A stretch of 35,473 nucleotides of DNA from Elusimicrobia bacterium GWA2_51_34 (GCA_001799565.1 MGTS01000008.1:1-35473); one strand, 5' to 3'; counted from the stretch's first letter, positions 13,941 to 22,551 are shown. The notes: generated from the letters alone by a model not told the origin. A program made the numbers and translations.

Positions 13941-15056
13941 TTATACACTTATCCCCGACTTTGGAGAGAAAAGGATGAGAGTGCGGTTAATGCCCGATGA
14001 CTCGCCCACATGCAGGACTTTCGCATTCAGGTTCTGGTTCTTAAAAACTGTTTCCCCCTCCACGCTCTGGTCCGGAGTTTCGAAGGCCTGCCCTACCAGG
14101 CGCAGCAAGTTCTGCTGCTGGCTGTCCACCACGTCCAGCAGGTGTATATTTCCGGAATCCATGCCGCCGGCCAGTTCAAAGTTGGCGTAAAGGATGTTGT
14201 TGTTTTCATCCACCACTATCACATAGTTGCTGGCCGGCACAATAATGCTTAAAAGTGAACGCCACCATTTTTGCTCAGCCTCTTTATATTTTTTATCGCG
14301 GTTAGAAATTAAGTCTATCTCAGTTTTCATCTTGCCCAAAAAGCGGGAAATGGAAAGAGACAAATCACCCAGTTCGTCGGATCTAGCCGGAAAACGCAGG
14401 TCAAAATTCTTGAGCGAGATGGCCTCAACACTATCCCGCAAAGCGCCCATGGGTGAAATCACATAATGGTGGAAGAAAAAATAGAGCGGAAGGCCCAGCA
14501 GAAACAGCACGCCCAAAGCCCCGAAAACATACTTGCGCATGGCGGAACCTATAAGAACCTTGGCCCCGGCGCGCGAAACCAGCAGGTCTATTATGCCTAT
14601 AATATCTCCGCGCACGGAAAATGGAATAGCTATCTCGTAGAAAGGCTCGTCCGCCACCTGGCGGGATTTCGGCAGTTTGGAATCGTAGGCCTGCTTTATC
14701 GCGTCGGTGGGCGGCGGAACGGTTTTTTGGAATTCATCCCATGGCACTCCGATAAAGCGGGATTCTTTATGCCAGCGCACTGTTCCCTGCCGGCTGAGAT
14801 AAAGTATGGAGGTAACGCGCTCGTCTTTGGCCAGCGAAGTCATAATGTCGTACTCATCCAGAGTAAGAGCCTTCGGGCTGTTTAAAAGACCGTTACGGAT
14901 GGTGGGGGCGTAAACCTTTACAGTGTCTAGAACATCCTGTTTAAGTTTTTCATCAAAGGTCCATTTGAAAAGGTTATAATAAAAAACCCCGCCCAGGCAC
15001 ATTACATAAATGCCTATGCCGATAAACCATAATAGCCATTTAACCGTTAGTCGCAT
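13941..15056 (-). CDS. Membrane sensor with HAMP and PAS domains, no catalytic output
   Basis: About 371 residues. TM1 at 6-28, a periplasmic domain of about 145 residues (30-172) with CACHE-like strands (VTSILYLSRQGTVRWHKES, FYEIAIPFSVRGDIIGIIDL), TM2 at 175-197, HAMP at about 197-250 (ISPMGALRDSVEAISLKNFDLR), and a PAS-like domain at about 268-362 (YVIVVDENNNILYANFELAG). It then stops: no kinase, cyclase or methyl-accepting domain. Such proteins may modulate partners by direct contact. ATG 15056 (MRLTVKW) fits the TM topology; the upstream ATG at 15086 adds ten residues and neither has a strong Shine-Dalgarno. The frame reaches the stop cleanly, so truncation by frameshift is not evident. 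Confidence 0.8.
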   Translation of the reverse strand: MRLTVKWLLWFIGIGIYVMCLGGVFYYNLFKWTFDEKLKQDVLDTVKVYAPTIRNGLLNSPKALTLDEYDIMTSLAKDERVTSILYLSRQGTVRWHKESRFIGVPWDEFQKTVPPPTDAIKQAYDSKLPKSRQVADEPFYEIAIPFSVRGDIIGIIDLLVSRAGAKVLIGSAMRKYVFGALGVLFLLGLPLYFFFHHYVISPMGALRDSVEAISLKNFDLRFPARSDELGDLSLSISRFLGKMKTEIDLISNRDKKYKEAEQKWWRSLLSIIVPASNYVIVVDENNNILYANFELAGGMDSGNIHLLDVVDSQQQNLLRLVGQAFETPDQSVEGETVFKNQNLNAKVLHVGESSGINRTLILFSPKSGISV

Positions 15057-15111
15057 AGTTGTTGATAAATTATACCGGACCGGCATTTCGGAAATATTAC
15101 AAAAGGACGGA

Positions 15112-15197
15112 AACTGGAGGATTGGAGGACTAGAAGAGTAGAGGATTAGACGGGAAAAGATATGAGGAACTCATTCCTCTAATCCTCCAGTCCTCTA
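15112..15197. repeat. GAGGATTG / CTAATCCTC inverted octamer arrays
   Basis: Left arm GAGGATTG, GAGGACTA, GAAGAGTA, GAGGATTA (15116-15147). Core GAGGAACTCATTCCTC at 15164-15179, itself nearly palindromic. The right arm CTAATCCTCCAGTCCTCTA ends at the stop of the TPR gene. Confidence 0.85.
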
Positions 15198-15198
15198 T

Positions 15199-16599
15199 TT
15201 ACCGCCCGCCGGCCAGGGTCTGTTCTATACGTTTTAAGCCGGCGGCGGAGTCGGAGTCGTTGGGATCAAGCTGTCTTGCTATCAGCCACTCGTCGCGGGC
15301 CTTTTCATAATTAGCGTTCTGGAAGTACTTGAGGCCTTCCACGTAATGAAGCTGGGCGGCCAAACGATTTTCCTCTGTTACGCCCTGCGGCTTAGCCTTA
15401 GCTTCCTCAAGAGCCCCCCCTTTGCGCTTGGCCTCCTCCGCGGCCTTCTTACTTTCCTCTTCCTCTGTTTTTCGTCTGGCTTCTTCCTCTTTAACGCGGC
15501 GTGCGGCTTCTTCCGAGCGGCGGCGCTTTTCACCGGCTTCAATACTCATCTGCTCTCTGGCGCGGGCCACTAATTTGTCAAGGTAGGAACTGTTTGCGGA
15601 GTAAGGCCTCGCGTTATTCCACTCGTCCATAGCAGCGGTATAGCGGCGGGCGGAATAGAGTTTCTTCCCGCTTGAAATATAACTTCGCTCTATTTCACCC
15701 TTGACTTCGTTTAAAAGCTTGTTTGCCTTGGAATCACCAGGTTGGATTTCCAGAACCTGTGCAAGGCCTTCACAGGCTGCTTTAAGCTTCCCCTGGGCGT
15801 AAAACTCAAGCGCCGCTTTCAAACGGTCGTTGGCCCGTTCCTGCCGCAACTCATCTTCTATACGTGTAATCCACTGCACGGTAACGGTATCCCTGGGCCT
15901 GATGAACAGAGCGTTATAGAGGTTGTCAAGCGCCCCTTTTAAATCCCGCGCCTTGTACGCGGCTTCACCTTCCTGAAAATAATACTGCTTTAAGTCGTCC
16001 TTCATGCGCCCCAGCCAGTATTTGGCCTTAATATTGCTGGGAGAAAGTTTCTCCACCTCCTGCATTTTTTTATACGCCGCAATTATGCGGCCTTCGTTAT
16101 AGAACGACAGAGCGCTTTTAAAGCGGTCTTCAATCATGATTTTTTCAGACATGAACGCGCGCTGCCCCCCGCGCAGCTGGTCAGCGGCTTCGAGAAGCAT
16201 GGAAGCGTCGTTAAAATTGGGGTCTATGGAAAGTATTTTAGCGGCCAGATCATGGGCCTCTTCGTAGCTGCCCTGTCGGTAATACGCAAAAGCGTTTTCG
16301 TAAATGCTTTCCAGCATTTTCCGCTGGATTTTTTCTTTCTCTATCTGAACAGTGCCTAAAAACCGCTTTTTTTCCTCAAACTCGCTAAGCGAACCGAGGC
16401 CGGTTTTCTGCAAATTCAGAAAAAGCGATTCCTCGCTTTTCACCTTCAGTCTCTCCTGGGCGAAAAGAAGGGTAGAGGGGTTAGGGGTTAGGGTAGAGGC
16501 GAAAATCAACAACAAGAAAGCGAATAGCGAATAGCGAACAGCAGGGGTCTCCTGATTACCACTATTCACTTTCTCACTATTTGCTATTAGTTTACTCAT
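15199..16599 (-). CDS. Exported TPR protein (TadD-like role possible)
   Basis: A 466-residue protein with at least six TPR-type units (for example YRQGSYEEAHDLAAKILSID, YNEGRIIAAYKKMQEVEKL, YKARDLKGALDNLYNALFI, YAQGKLKAACEGLAQVLEI, YSARRYTAAMDEWN, FQNANYEKARDEWLIARQLD) and a highly charged Glu/Lys/Arg helical linker before the last one (about 345-405). Residues 25-48 form a signal peptide (FAFLLLIFASTL, cleavage near LLFAQE) largely encoded by GCGAATA and GGGTTAG words. TPR proteins such as TadD assist assembly of the Tad secretin and platform, and this one lies directly downstream of tadC. ATG 16599 has AGGAAG about 11 nt upstream. Confidence 0.78.
   Translation of the reverse strand: MSKLIANSEKVNSGNQETPAVRYSLFAFLLLIFASTLTPNPSTLLFAQERLKVKSEESLFLNLQKTGLGSLSEFEEKKRFLGTVQIEKEKIQRKMLESIYENAFAYYRQGSYEEAHDLAAKILSIDPNFNDASMLLEAADQLRGGQRAFMSEKIMIEDRFKSALSFYNEGRIIAAYKKMQEVEKLSPSNIKAKYWLGRMKDDLKQYYFQEGEAAYKARDLKGALDNLYNALFIRPRDTVTVQWITRIEDELRQERANDRLKAALEFYAQGKLKAACEGLAQVLEIQPGDSKANKLLNEVKGEIERSYISSGKKLYSARRYTAAMDEWNNARPYSANSSYLDKLVARAREQMSIEAGEKRRRSEEAARRVKEEEARRKTEEEESKKAAEEAKRKGGALEEAKAKPQGVTEENRLAAQLHYVEGLKYFQNANYEKARDEWLIARQLDPNDSDSAAGLKRIEQTLAGGR
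16471..16591. repeat. GGGTTAG and GCGAATA arrays inside the TPR gene signal peptide
   Basis: GGTAGAG, GGGTTAG, GGGTTAG, GGTAGAG (16471-16499) and GCGAATA, GCGAATA, GCGAACA, GCAGGGG (16520-16547), with the inverted partner CTATTCA, CTTTCTC, ACTATTTG, CTATTAG (16562-16591). All of it is in frame with the first 45 codons. Confidence 0.85.
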
Positions 16600-16633
16600 A
16601 TATTCGCCATCTTCCTATTCGTTATTCGCTTCT

Positions 16634-17527
16634 TCAAAACGGCATCCCCCCTGTTATCAGATCGCTGATCATAGGCGCGAGCATCAGAATGAATACCGTA
16701 GGAAAGATGAAGATAAAAAGCGGGATGAGCATTTTGGTGGACGCTTGGGCCGCCAGTTTTTCGGCTCTGTTAAGACGGCGGAAACGCATATCAGTAGAAT
16801 AATTCCTGAGCAGTTCCACCAGGCTCGTCCCCAGTTCGTCGGATTGTATGATGAGACCGGCAAAAGAACGCACCTCCTGAAGGCCGGTGCGAAGAGACAG
16901 GCGCCTTAAAGCGTCACGCCGTGAATATCCCAGCTGCACCTCATTAATGGTGCGTTCCATTTCAAGCTCCAGCCCTGTTTTAACCGGGGCTATCTGCACT
17001 ATGCGGGTGAAAGCCGTCATGTAGTCAAGGCCGGATTCTATCATCAAAGCCGAAAGGTCCACGAAAGTGGGAAAGTTCCTGATTATATCTTCCTGGCGGG
17101 CGCGTATTTTCCTGGAATAGTAGGCGGCATCGGGCAGAAGAAAACCGAGAGGCACAAAAATAAGCACGAACGGCGACTGGGTAGGCACGAAAAGCAGCGC
17201 GGGCAGGAGCACGGCCAAAACCTGTTTTAAATGCAGCATCTTTAACGGATCGGTATTTCTGGGGCTGCCCAAAAGCATGTAGGTTTGCTCAAGTTTTTTT
17301 TCCTGGCCCATGCCCCGGACCAGCAGCAGGTCCAGCCTGTCCCAAAAATTCTTACTACCCTCAAGCTTGTTGAAAACTGAAGTTTCCTTGCCCTCCATGT
17401 CGCTGACATCCGAAATCGGAGAGCGCTCATCTTCTCTTGGGGAAAAGAACCTCTGGACGGCCGAGAAAACCGCAAAAGAACCCACTACCGAAACCACCAG
17501 AAGAAGAATGCCGGTAATTTTATCCAT
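16634..17527 (-). CDS. tadC: Tad pilus inner-membrane platform protein TadC
   Basis: A 297-residue type II secretion F-domain protein. TM segments lie at about 6-26, 105-130 (a pair of helices) and 270-292. The T2SSF domain spans about 145-265, with NFPTFVDLSALMIESGLDYMTA, ELERTINEVQLG-type and LIIQSDELGTSLVELLRNYS motifs. Ends GGMPF. TadC and TadB form the inner-membrane platform through which the ATPase energises pilin extraction. Directly downstream of tadB in the standard order CpaF-TadB-TadC. Confidence 0.93.
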   Translation of the reverse strand: MDKITGILLLVVSVVGSFAVFSAVQRFFSPREDERSPISDVSDMEGKETSVFNKLEGSKNFWDRLDLLLVRGMGQEKKLEQTYMLLGSPRNTDPLKMLHLKQVLAVLLPALLFVPTQSPFVLIFVPLGFLLPDAAYYSRKIRARQEDIIRNFPTFVDLSALMIESGLDYMTAFTRIVQIAPVKTGLELEMERTINEVQLGYSRRDALRRLSLRTGLQEVRSFAGLIIQSDELGTSLVELLRNYSTDMRFRRLNRAEKLAAQASTKMLIPLFIFIFPTVFILMLAPMISDLITGGMPF

Positions 17528-17575
17528 ATCAAGCGCCTGTAATAACCCTTATTAAAACGCGGAACGTTCGTTTGC

Positions 17576-17667
17576 CATAGGCCGTAAAGGCGCCGCGCCC
17601 GCCATAAGCCATATGCTTTTGGGGAGTTTCCTTACAAGCCTATGGCTTACAGCTTAAAGCTTATGGC
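17576..17667. repeat. GCCATAG/GCCGTAA inverted heptamer arrays with GC palindrome
   Basis: Left arm GCCATAGGCCGTAAAG, a GGCGCCGCGCCC palindrome, then GCCATAAGCCATATGC (17575-17615). Core-like GGGGAGTTTCCTTAC at 17621-17635. The right arm CCTATGGCTTACAGCTTAAAGCTTATGG runs to 17666. The GC palindrome unit also occurs at 129-152 and 25958-25982. Confidence 0.85.
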
Positions 17668-17692
17668 AATCATAGCGCTTTGCGCTATGATT
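17668..17692 (-). other. 11-bp hairpin overlapping the tadB stop codon
   Basis: AATCATAGCGC and GCGCTATGATT are a perfect stem with a TTT loop. The tadB stop (17691-17693) lies in the arm. No T-run follows, so it is more likely an RNA-processing or stability element than an intrinsic terminator. Confidence 0.7.
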
Positions 17693-19250
17693 ACACCCTT
17701 ATCTTGCCGAGACTTGAAACCACTTTCATGCCTATGGAAATCCATATGGCGCAGCCTATGAAGGTCACCATTCCAAGCGGGCTGCCGTAAAACTTTATCA
17801 TGGTTTCGGGCTGGAACAGGAACATAACGCCAACCATGATCCAGGGCATGATGCCCACCACTATGGACTGTATCTTCTGCTGGGCGGTCATAGCCTTGGT
17901 CTTTTCTTCAAGTTTCGACTCTTCTCTTATATCCACCACTATTCTTTCAAAAACCTTGGTAAGGTTGCCGCCCATCTGGCGCTGAAGAACGATGGCGCGT
18001 ATCATGTAGGCCAGCATCCTGCTTTCCACACGCTCTTCCATAACACCCAGGGCTTTTTCGAAAGTCATGCCCAGCTGATAATTTTTTATAACAAGCGCGA
18101 ACTCGTCGGATATCGGCGGGATGAGGTCCTTGGAAACCATTTCAAAACCCTGCACCACGTCAAGCCCCGAACGCAGACAGTTGGAGAGCAGTATAAGCCC
18201 GTCCATCAACTGACCGTCAATTTTTTTTCCGCGCCTGACTTTCATATAATTCAGCACAAAATTGGGCATACGCATGCCCACAAAAACTCCCAGCCCGGAT
18301 AAAAAAAGGAAAGCGAACGGATTAAAGGTGAGCAGGCCGATAAACGCGAAAATCCCGATCGGCACGCCTACCAGATATTTTACGTTTATCGCGATAAACT
18401 GGCGGGAAAAAGCGTCGGTCCACTTGACTAACTTTTTGGAATAGTCGCCCATTATTACGTTTGTTTTTTCACCGTTCAGGGCGAAGAAAAGGCGCACCGC
18501 CAGAAACATCAGAAGCACGCCTAACACAGTAAGCGCCGAACCCAATACCTGGTCGGCTTTTGATTCTCTCGGCGGAACCGCATATTTTCGCGGCTCCTTG
18601 AACAGCATGAAAAAAGAATCCTGCGTGAACACCGCCGTGGCGGTAATGGCGGCGGCGTAACGCGCGGAATTGCCGCTTGAAATGGCGTCGGCTATAGACT
18701 CCATTTCCTTCAGGATCAGGTTAAACTCCGCCATCATCGCTCGGCCGCGTCCGTCCATGGAATCGCCCATGGAATAGTCCCGCGTACGGGCCCGGTAAAG
18801 GCGGTCAAGAGACATCTGGAAGCGGATGCGTATGTCGGCGTATTCCTTCACCAAAAGCACGGGCTGAATTTCAGCGCCTCCGGCCTCAACCGGAAAGGTT
18901 TTGCGGGTAAGCTCAAGATACTCGTACAGGATGGATACCGGCGTCTGCCAGAGGGCGGCTTCGCTGATATCCCCTTCTTCCGGATCACGCCAGACTTTTC
19001 TTGAAACCATCGCCGGCACAGCGGAGTCAAGCCATTTCGGCATTTTGACTTCAGAAGACACGCCGCCGCATTTTATCGCGTAGTTGAGTATTTTGGGATC
19101 CTTTTCGGGGGCGAGATAATAATAAAAAAGCTGCATTTTTAACGCGGCGCAGGACACCTCGGACATCTCCGCTTTGGTCAAAACACCCGCTGAAAGGGGG
19201 CTTTCAAAAAAAGCCGCCAGGAAAATAAAAATCAGTATAAATCTTTTCAT
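17691..19250 (-). CDS. tadB: TadB with an extra N-terminal exported domain
   Basis: A 519-residue protein. The C-terminal half is TadB: TM helices at about 238-262, 293-330 and the two last helices, with the T2SSF domain at about 345-470 (MDGLILLSNCLRSGLDVVQG, LVIKNYQLGMTFEKALG, VLQRQMGGNLTKVFERIV). The N-terminal 235 residues are not part of normal TadB (about 300 residues). They begin with a signal peptide (MKRFILIFIFLAAFFE, cleavage near LSAGVL) and are followed by a helical region with two cysteines (SCAALK, IKCGG). The domain would face the periplasm, where it might contact the secretin or pilin. No Shine-Dalgarno is visible before ATG 19250, and the 15-unit GGTTACT array lies 41 bp upstream. 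Confidence 0.88.
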   Translation of the reverse strand: MKRFILIFIFLAAFFESPLSAGVLTKAEMSEVSCAALKMQLFYYYLAPEKDPKILNYAIKCGGVSSEVKMPKWLDSAVPAMVSRKVWRDPEEGDISEAALWQTPVSILYEYLELTRKTFPVEAGGAEIQPVLLVKEYADIRIRFQMSLDRLYRARTRDYSMGDSMDGRGRAMMAEFNLILKEMESIADAISSGNSARYAAAITATAVFTQDSFFMLFKEPRKYAVPPRESKADQVLGSALTVLGVLLMFLAVRLFFALNGEKTNVIMGDYSKKLVKWTDAFSRQFIAINVKYLVGVPIGIFAFIGLLTFNPFAFLFLSGLGVFVGMRMPNFVLNYMKVRRGKKIDGQLMDGLILLSNCLRSGLDVVQGFEMVSKDLIPPISDEFALVIKNYQLGMTFEKALGVMEERVESRMLAYMIRAIVLQRQMGGNLTKVFERIVVDIREESKLEEKTKAMTAQQKIQSIVVGIMPWIMVGVMFLFQPETMIKFYGSPLGMVTFIGCAIWISIGMKVVSSLGKIRV

Positions 19251-19290
19251 AAAAAAAGCTGTTAACCGCGCATTCTATCAACCGGTAACC

Positions 19291-19395
19291 GGTTACTGGT
19301 TACTGGTTACTGGTTACTGGTTACTGGTTACTGGTTACTGGTTACTGGTTACTGGTTACTGGTTACTGGTTACTGGTTACTGGTTACTGGTTACT
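19291..19395. repeat. Fifteen perfect GGTTACT heptamers between cpaF and tadB
   Basis: Exactly fifteen uninterrupted copies (105 bp), preceded by a partly inverted GGTAACC. The array ends 4 bp before the cpaF stop codon (19400). Period 7 is not a multiple of three, but the array is non-coding here. Perfect identity means recent expansion; variable copy number between strains is expected. Confidence 0.97.
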
Positions 19396-19399
19396 TCCT

Positions 19400-21628
19400 C
19401 TACCTGCCAGCCCTCTGCTTCTTCTGCTCCTCCGTCCAGAACATATCTATCGGCACGTTCATACCGTTTGCCTGAAAATCATTAAAGAACTTGGGCGGAT
19501 CACCGGTGGCGTTAAATTCGCCGATAACCTTTCCGCTTTCATCCACCCCTGTCTGTTTGTATTTGAAAAGATCATGGGTCTGTATCTGGGTTTCTTCCCG
19601 GCCGGTTATTTCAGTAATGGCGGTAATTTTCCTGGTGCCGTCGGAAAACCGGGTCAGCTGCACGATCAGGTGCACAGCCGAGGTTATCATCTCGCGAAGC
19701 GCCCAGATAGGCAGGTCGGCGCCCGCCATAAGACACATCGCCTCCAAACGGGTAAGAGCGTCGCGCGGAGTGTTGGCGTGAATAGTGGCAAGCGATCCCT
19801 CATGGCCCGTGTTCATAGCCTGTAACATATCCAAAGCTTCGGAACCGCGGACTTCGCCGACCACTATACGGTCGGGGCGCATACGCAGGCAGTTCTTTAC
19901 CAGATCCCGTATGCTGACCTCGCCTTTGCCTTCTATATTGGGTGGACGACTTTCAAGGCGCACCCAGTGGTCCTGCTGAAGCCTCAATTCAGCCGTATCC
20001 TCCACGGTAACAATGCGCTCCTCTTCGGAAATATAGCTTGAAAGCATATTAAGGAAAGTGGTTTTACCGGTGCCGGTGCCGCCGGAGATGATGACGGCCT
20101 TGCGAAGCTTCACGCAGGCTTTTAAAAAGTCCACCGCGGTCTGGGAAATACTGCCTTTTCTTATAAGTTCTGTATCGGTAAAGGGTTTAGCCGAAAAGCG
20201 CCGTATAGTGAGAGTCGGCCCCGAAATCGCAAGCGGCGGGATAATAGCGTTTACGCGCGAGCCGTCCTTCAAGCGCGCGTCCACTAGCGGCACGGATTCG
20301 TCTATGCGCCGGCCAAGAGGGGCGACTATCCTTTTAATAACCTGCATGATCTGGTCATCGCTCCTGAACCGGTATTTAGTGAGCGTCAGCTTGCCAGCCC
20401 TTTCTATAAACACACGGTCAGCCGAGTTTACCATGATTTCGGTTACTGCCGGGTCGCGCATCAGCTCTTCCAGCGGGCCAAGGCCCAGGATCTCGTCAAG
20501 AAGCTCATTTATAAACTTAACCCGCTGCTCCCTGGTAAGAGGGTTGGAAGTTTCTTTTTGAAGGAGCCCGTTGATGATAAGGTCCACTTTTTTGCGGGTT
20601 TCCGCGTTGACGGCCACATCGTCGCTTATTTTTACGCGCTCAGTTTCAAGCGCCGCCACCACATTGCGGTGCACCGACATTTTCAATTCTTCCCAGAAAG
20701 GCGGAACATCCACTCTTAAGGCGTTGGATTGATAGGTTCCGGATTCCCGCTTTTCGGGAGCCGCCGGACCGGTTTTTTCCAGTTGGCGCCAGAGCATGTC
20801 GGAACCGTGCGCGAATTCCTGGGAAGAAACGTTTGAAACCCACTGTTTTTCAGAAGGCTTCAGTTCGGTCAGGCGGCCGAGCAGCACGCGCAAAACATGC
20901 ACCCACTGGGTATTTGGCTGTTCAGTTATTAACAGCTTGTTCCGGTTCGCGCAACCGGGCATGGCGTCTTCCCAGGGCATGAAGGCAAGGGGTTGCCGGC
21001 CCAGCTGCGTGAAGAATTTTTCCACTTCTTTGGGCTCCACCGCTCCCGGCATGTCATAGAGGTTCACCACCGGCTCGAACCTGTTCATCGGAAAATGAAG
21101 TTCATTTATCTCGCGGAAAGTGGCGGCGGAAGCGTTCAGGGAATTGACATTTGAATTAGTTACCCAGAAAACCAGATCTGAAATATCAAACGCGAAAATC
21201 TGCATGGGAAAATAGGAGTCAACGTCTATAAAAATGTCAAAAGACTGGTTGAGCCGTGAAAGTATGGGCAAAATCAGCTCGGGAGACATCTTTGAGACAT
21301 CCTGGCGTTTTTTGCTCAGCGGCAGCACACCCACGCCCCACTGTGAAATAGGTATTTTCCCCCGAAGCAGCGCGCCCACGGCCCCCACGGATTCCCGCCC
21401 CATCAGTTGGACAATTTCGGACAACGACGGCGGATTGACGCCCAACAGGGCGGCATGCTCCTGACGGCACAACGGGTCCAAAGGCACTATAAGGACATTG
21501 CGTTTCTGATGACTGGCCCAGGCGAGGGCAAGGTTAAGGGCAATGGAGGTCTTTCCCACGCCCTCTTTGGGACCCGAGAAAGCTATAACTCTGGAAGCGG
21601 TATTCTGCTTTTCCATGGTTTCCGCCAT
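19400..21628 (-). CDS. cpaF: CpaE-CpaF fusion: ParA/MinD-like ATPase joined to Tad pilus ATPase
   Basis: A 742-residue fusion. Residues 1-255 are a CpaE/MinD-like domain with a deviant Walker A ([10 protein letters not shown], 19-28), the IDVDS motif at 134-138, and NVNSLNASA. Residues about 300-742 are a full CpaF/TadA type IV secretion ATPase: the N-terminal domain ([15 protein letters not shown]), Walker A GGTGTGKT (516-523), Asp box VEDTAEL, Walker [10 protein letters not shown] and the His box [13 protein letters not shown] (607-619). CpaF powers pilus assembly with TadB/TadC; CpaE localises it. In most Tad loci these are two genes. I annotate ATG 21628, supplied by a GTATGGC word of the flanking repeat; ATG 21616 is an alternative. 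All catalytic residues are intact. Confidence 0.94.
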   Translation of the reverse strand: MAETMEKQNTASRVIAFSGPKEGVGKTSIALNLALAWASHQKRNVLIVPLDPLCRQEHAALLGVNPPSLSEIVQLMGRESVGAVGALLRGKIPISQWGVGVLPLSKKRQDVSKMSPELILPILSRLNQSFDIFIDVDSYFPMQIFAFDISDLVFWVTNSNVNSLNASAATFREINELHFPMNRFEPVVNLYDMPGAVEPKEVEKFFTQLGRQPLAFMPWEDAMPGCANRNKLLITEQPNTQWVHVLRVLLGRLTELKPSEKQWVSNVSSQEFAHGSDMLWRQLEKTGPAAPEKRESGTYQSNALRVDVPPFWEELKMSVHRNVVAALETERVKISDDVAVNAETRKKVDLIINGLLQKETSNPLTREQRVKFINELLDEILGLGPLEELMRDPAVTEIMVNSADRVFIERAGKLTLTKYRFRSDDQIMQVIKRIVAPLGRRIDESVPLVDARLKDGSRVNAIIPPLAISGPTLTIRRFSAKPFTDTELIRKGSISQTAVDFLKACVKLRKAVIISGGTGTGKTTFLNMLSSYISEEERIVTVEDTAELRLQQDHWVRLESRPPNIEGKGEVSIRDLVKNCLRMRPDRIVVGEVRGSEALDMLQAMNTGHEGSLATIHANTPRDALTRLEAMCLMAGADLPIWALREMITSAVHLIVQLTRFSDGTRKITAITEITGREETQIQTHDLFKYKQTGVDESGKVIGEFNATGDPPKFFNDFQANGMNVPIDMFWTEEQKKQRAGR

Positions 21629-21629
21629 A

Positions 21630-21708
21630 CGCCTTAAGCCCTAAGCCATAGGCCATAGGCTATAAGGAACTCCTCAAACTTATGGCTTATGGCATACGGC
21701 CTATGGCA
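21630..21708. repeat. GCCATAG inverted arrays with AAGGAACTCC core
   Basis: Left arm GCCTTAA, GCCCTAA, GCCATAG, GCCATAG, GCTATA (21632-21664), core AAGGAACTCCTCAAA (21664-21678), right arm CTTATGG, CTTATGG, CATACGG, CCTATGG (21679-21706). About 23 of 30 arm positions pair, with the core as the loop. The clearest example of the family. Confidence 0.9.
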
Positions 21709-21723
21709 GTACACTGTTGTCAC

Positions 21724-22446
21724 TCACTTTATAATATCGAACGTCACGAACAAAAACAGCGAGCTCTGCTCTTCCACTATGTCGGTTGAACTGAAAAGAG
21801 CTCCCAACAGCGGGATGCTGCCGAGTACAGGAACTCTGTTCTTTGACACATTGCGGTTACTACGCTTCAGGCCGCCTATAACAAGAGTTTCCCCGCTCTT
21901 CAGCTCAACCTCGGTCTGTATCTGACGGGTTATCATGGACGGGATGGTGGTTCCGGAAACAGTCACCGGTTTTGAATAGTCGGGGTTTGAAACCTCCAGC
22001 TGCAGCTGCACGTCCACTGTATCTTTTTTATCGGCGAGTATCACGGGCAGCACGGTAAGAATAACGCCGAATTTCTTAAACTCCGCGCCCACGCCCTGGT
22101 TGTTGGCGTAGGGAATCGGCACTTCCCCGCCCACGGTGAAATTAGCCTGGGTGCCGCTTTTGGTGATGATCTTCGGGTTTGAAAGCATCTGTGCCTTACC
22201 CTCGGTTTCAAGCAGTTTGAGCGAAGTGCTCAAAGCGGTTTTACGCTCAAAATTGCCGACGGTCATTATGCCCGGAATGCTCTTCTCAGTGAAATCAAAG
22301 AACTGGTTCCAGGAAAAGCCGCGCGTCTTCTGCAGTGAGCCGCTGATTTCCACGATATCGGCTGATACCGCCACCATCTCGGCCTTCTGCGCCCAAGCGG
22401 CAGGCGCAAAAGCCAGGGTCGCCACTAAAAAATAAAATTTTCGCAT
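21724..22446 (-). CDS. cpaC: Short outer-membrane secretin (CpaC/RcpA-like)
   Basis: A 240-residue protein. Signal peptide 1-20 (cleavage near AWAQK), then one secretin domain: LSNPKIITKSGTQANFTVGGEVPI at about 88-111, TRQIQTEVELKSGETLVIGGL, and the closing VPVLGSIPLLGALF, which includes the conserved VPxLGxIPxxGxLF motif. Normal CpaC proteins are about 450-550 residues with POTRA/BON-like N-domains, which are missing here. The N-terminal domains may be supplied by another protein, perhaps the extended TadB or the TPR protein. Start ATG 22446 is fixed by GAGGAG 6 nt upstream; the ATG at 22452 touches the Shine-Dalgarno. Confidence 0.88.
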   Translation of the reverse strand: MRKFYFLVATLAFAPAAWAQKAEMVAVSADIVEISGSLQKTRGFSWNQFFDFTEKSIPGIMTVGNFERKTALSTSLKLLETEGKAQMLSNPKIITKSGTQANFTVGGEVPIPYANNQGVGAEFKKFGVILTVLPVILADKKDTVDVQLQLEVSNPDYSKPVTVSGTTIPSMITRQIQTEVELKSGETLVIGGLKRSNRNVSKNRVPVLGSIPLLGALFSSTDIVEEQSSLFLFVTFDIIK

Positions 22447-22469
22447 AGCCATCTCCTCAATGTTAGCGG

Positions 22470-22551
22470 CGAGTGGTTAGTGACTAGTGGCTAATGATTA
22501 AAAATATAAAGAACTCCTACACTAGCCACTATCCACTAATCACTAGCCACT
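22470..22551. repeat. AGTGGTT / AACCACT-type inverted heptamer arrays with AAAGAACTCC core
   Basis: Left arm AGTGGTT, AGTGACT, AGTGGCT, AATGATT (22471-22498), core AAAGAACTCCTAC (22508-22520), right arm CACTAGCCACTATCCACTAATCACTAGCCAC (two phased parts, 22521-22551). 20 of 24 compared positions pair. Confidence 0.88.

Noticed and set aside
13941-15056. Kinase truncated by frameshift
   Set aside because: The frame ends cleanly after a full PAS-like domain and the next sequence is a repeat array, not remains of a kinase domain.
19174-19485. Open frame through the GGTTACT array encoding VTGYWLL repeats
   Set aside because: It is opposite to and overlaps the ends of two well-supported genes (tadB and cpaF). 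The repeat peptide is only a translation of the heptamer array.
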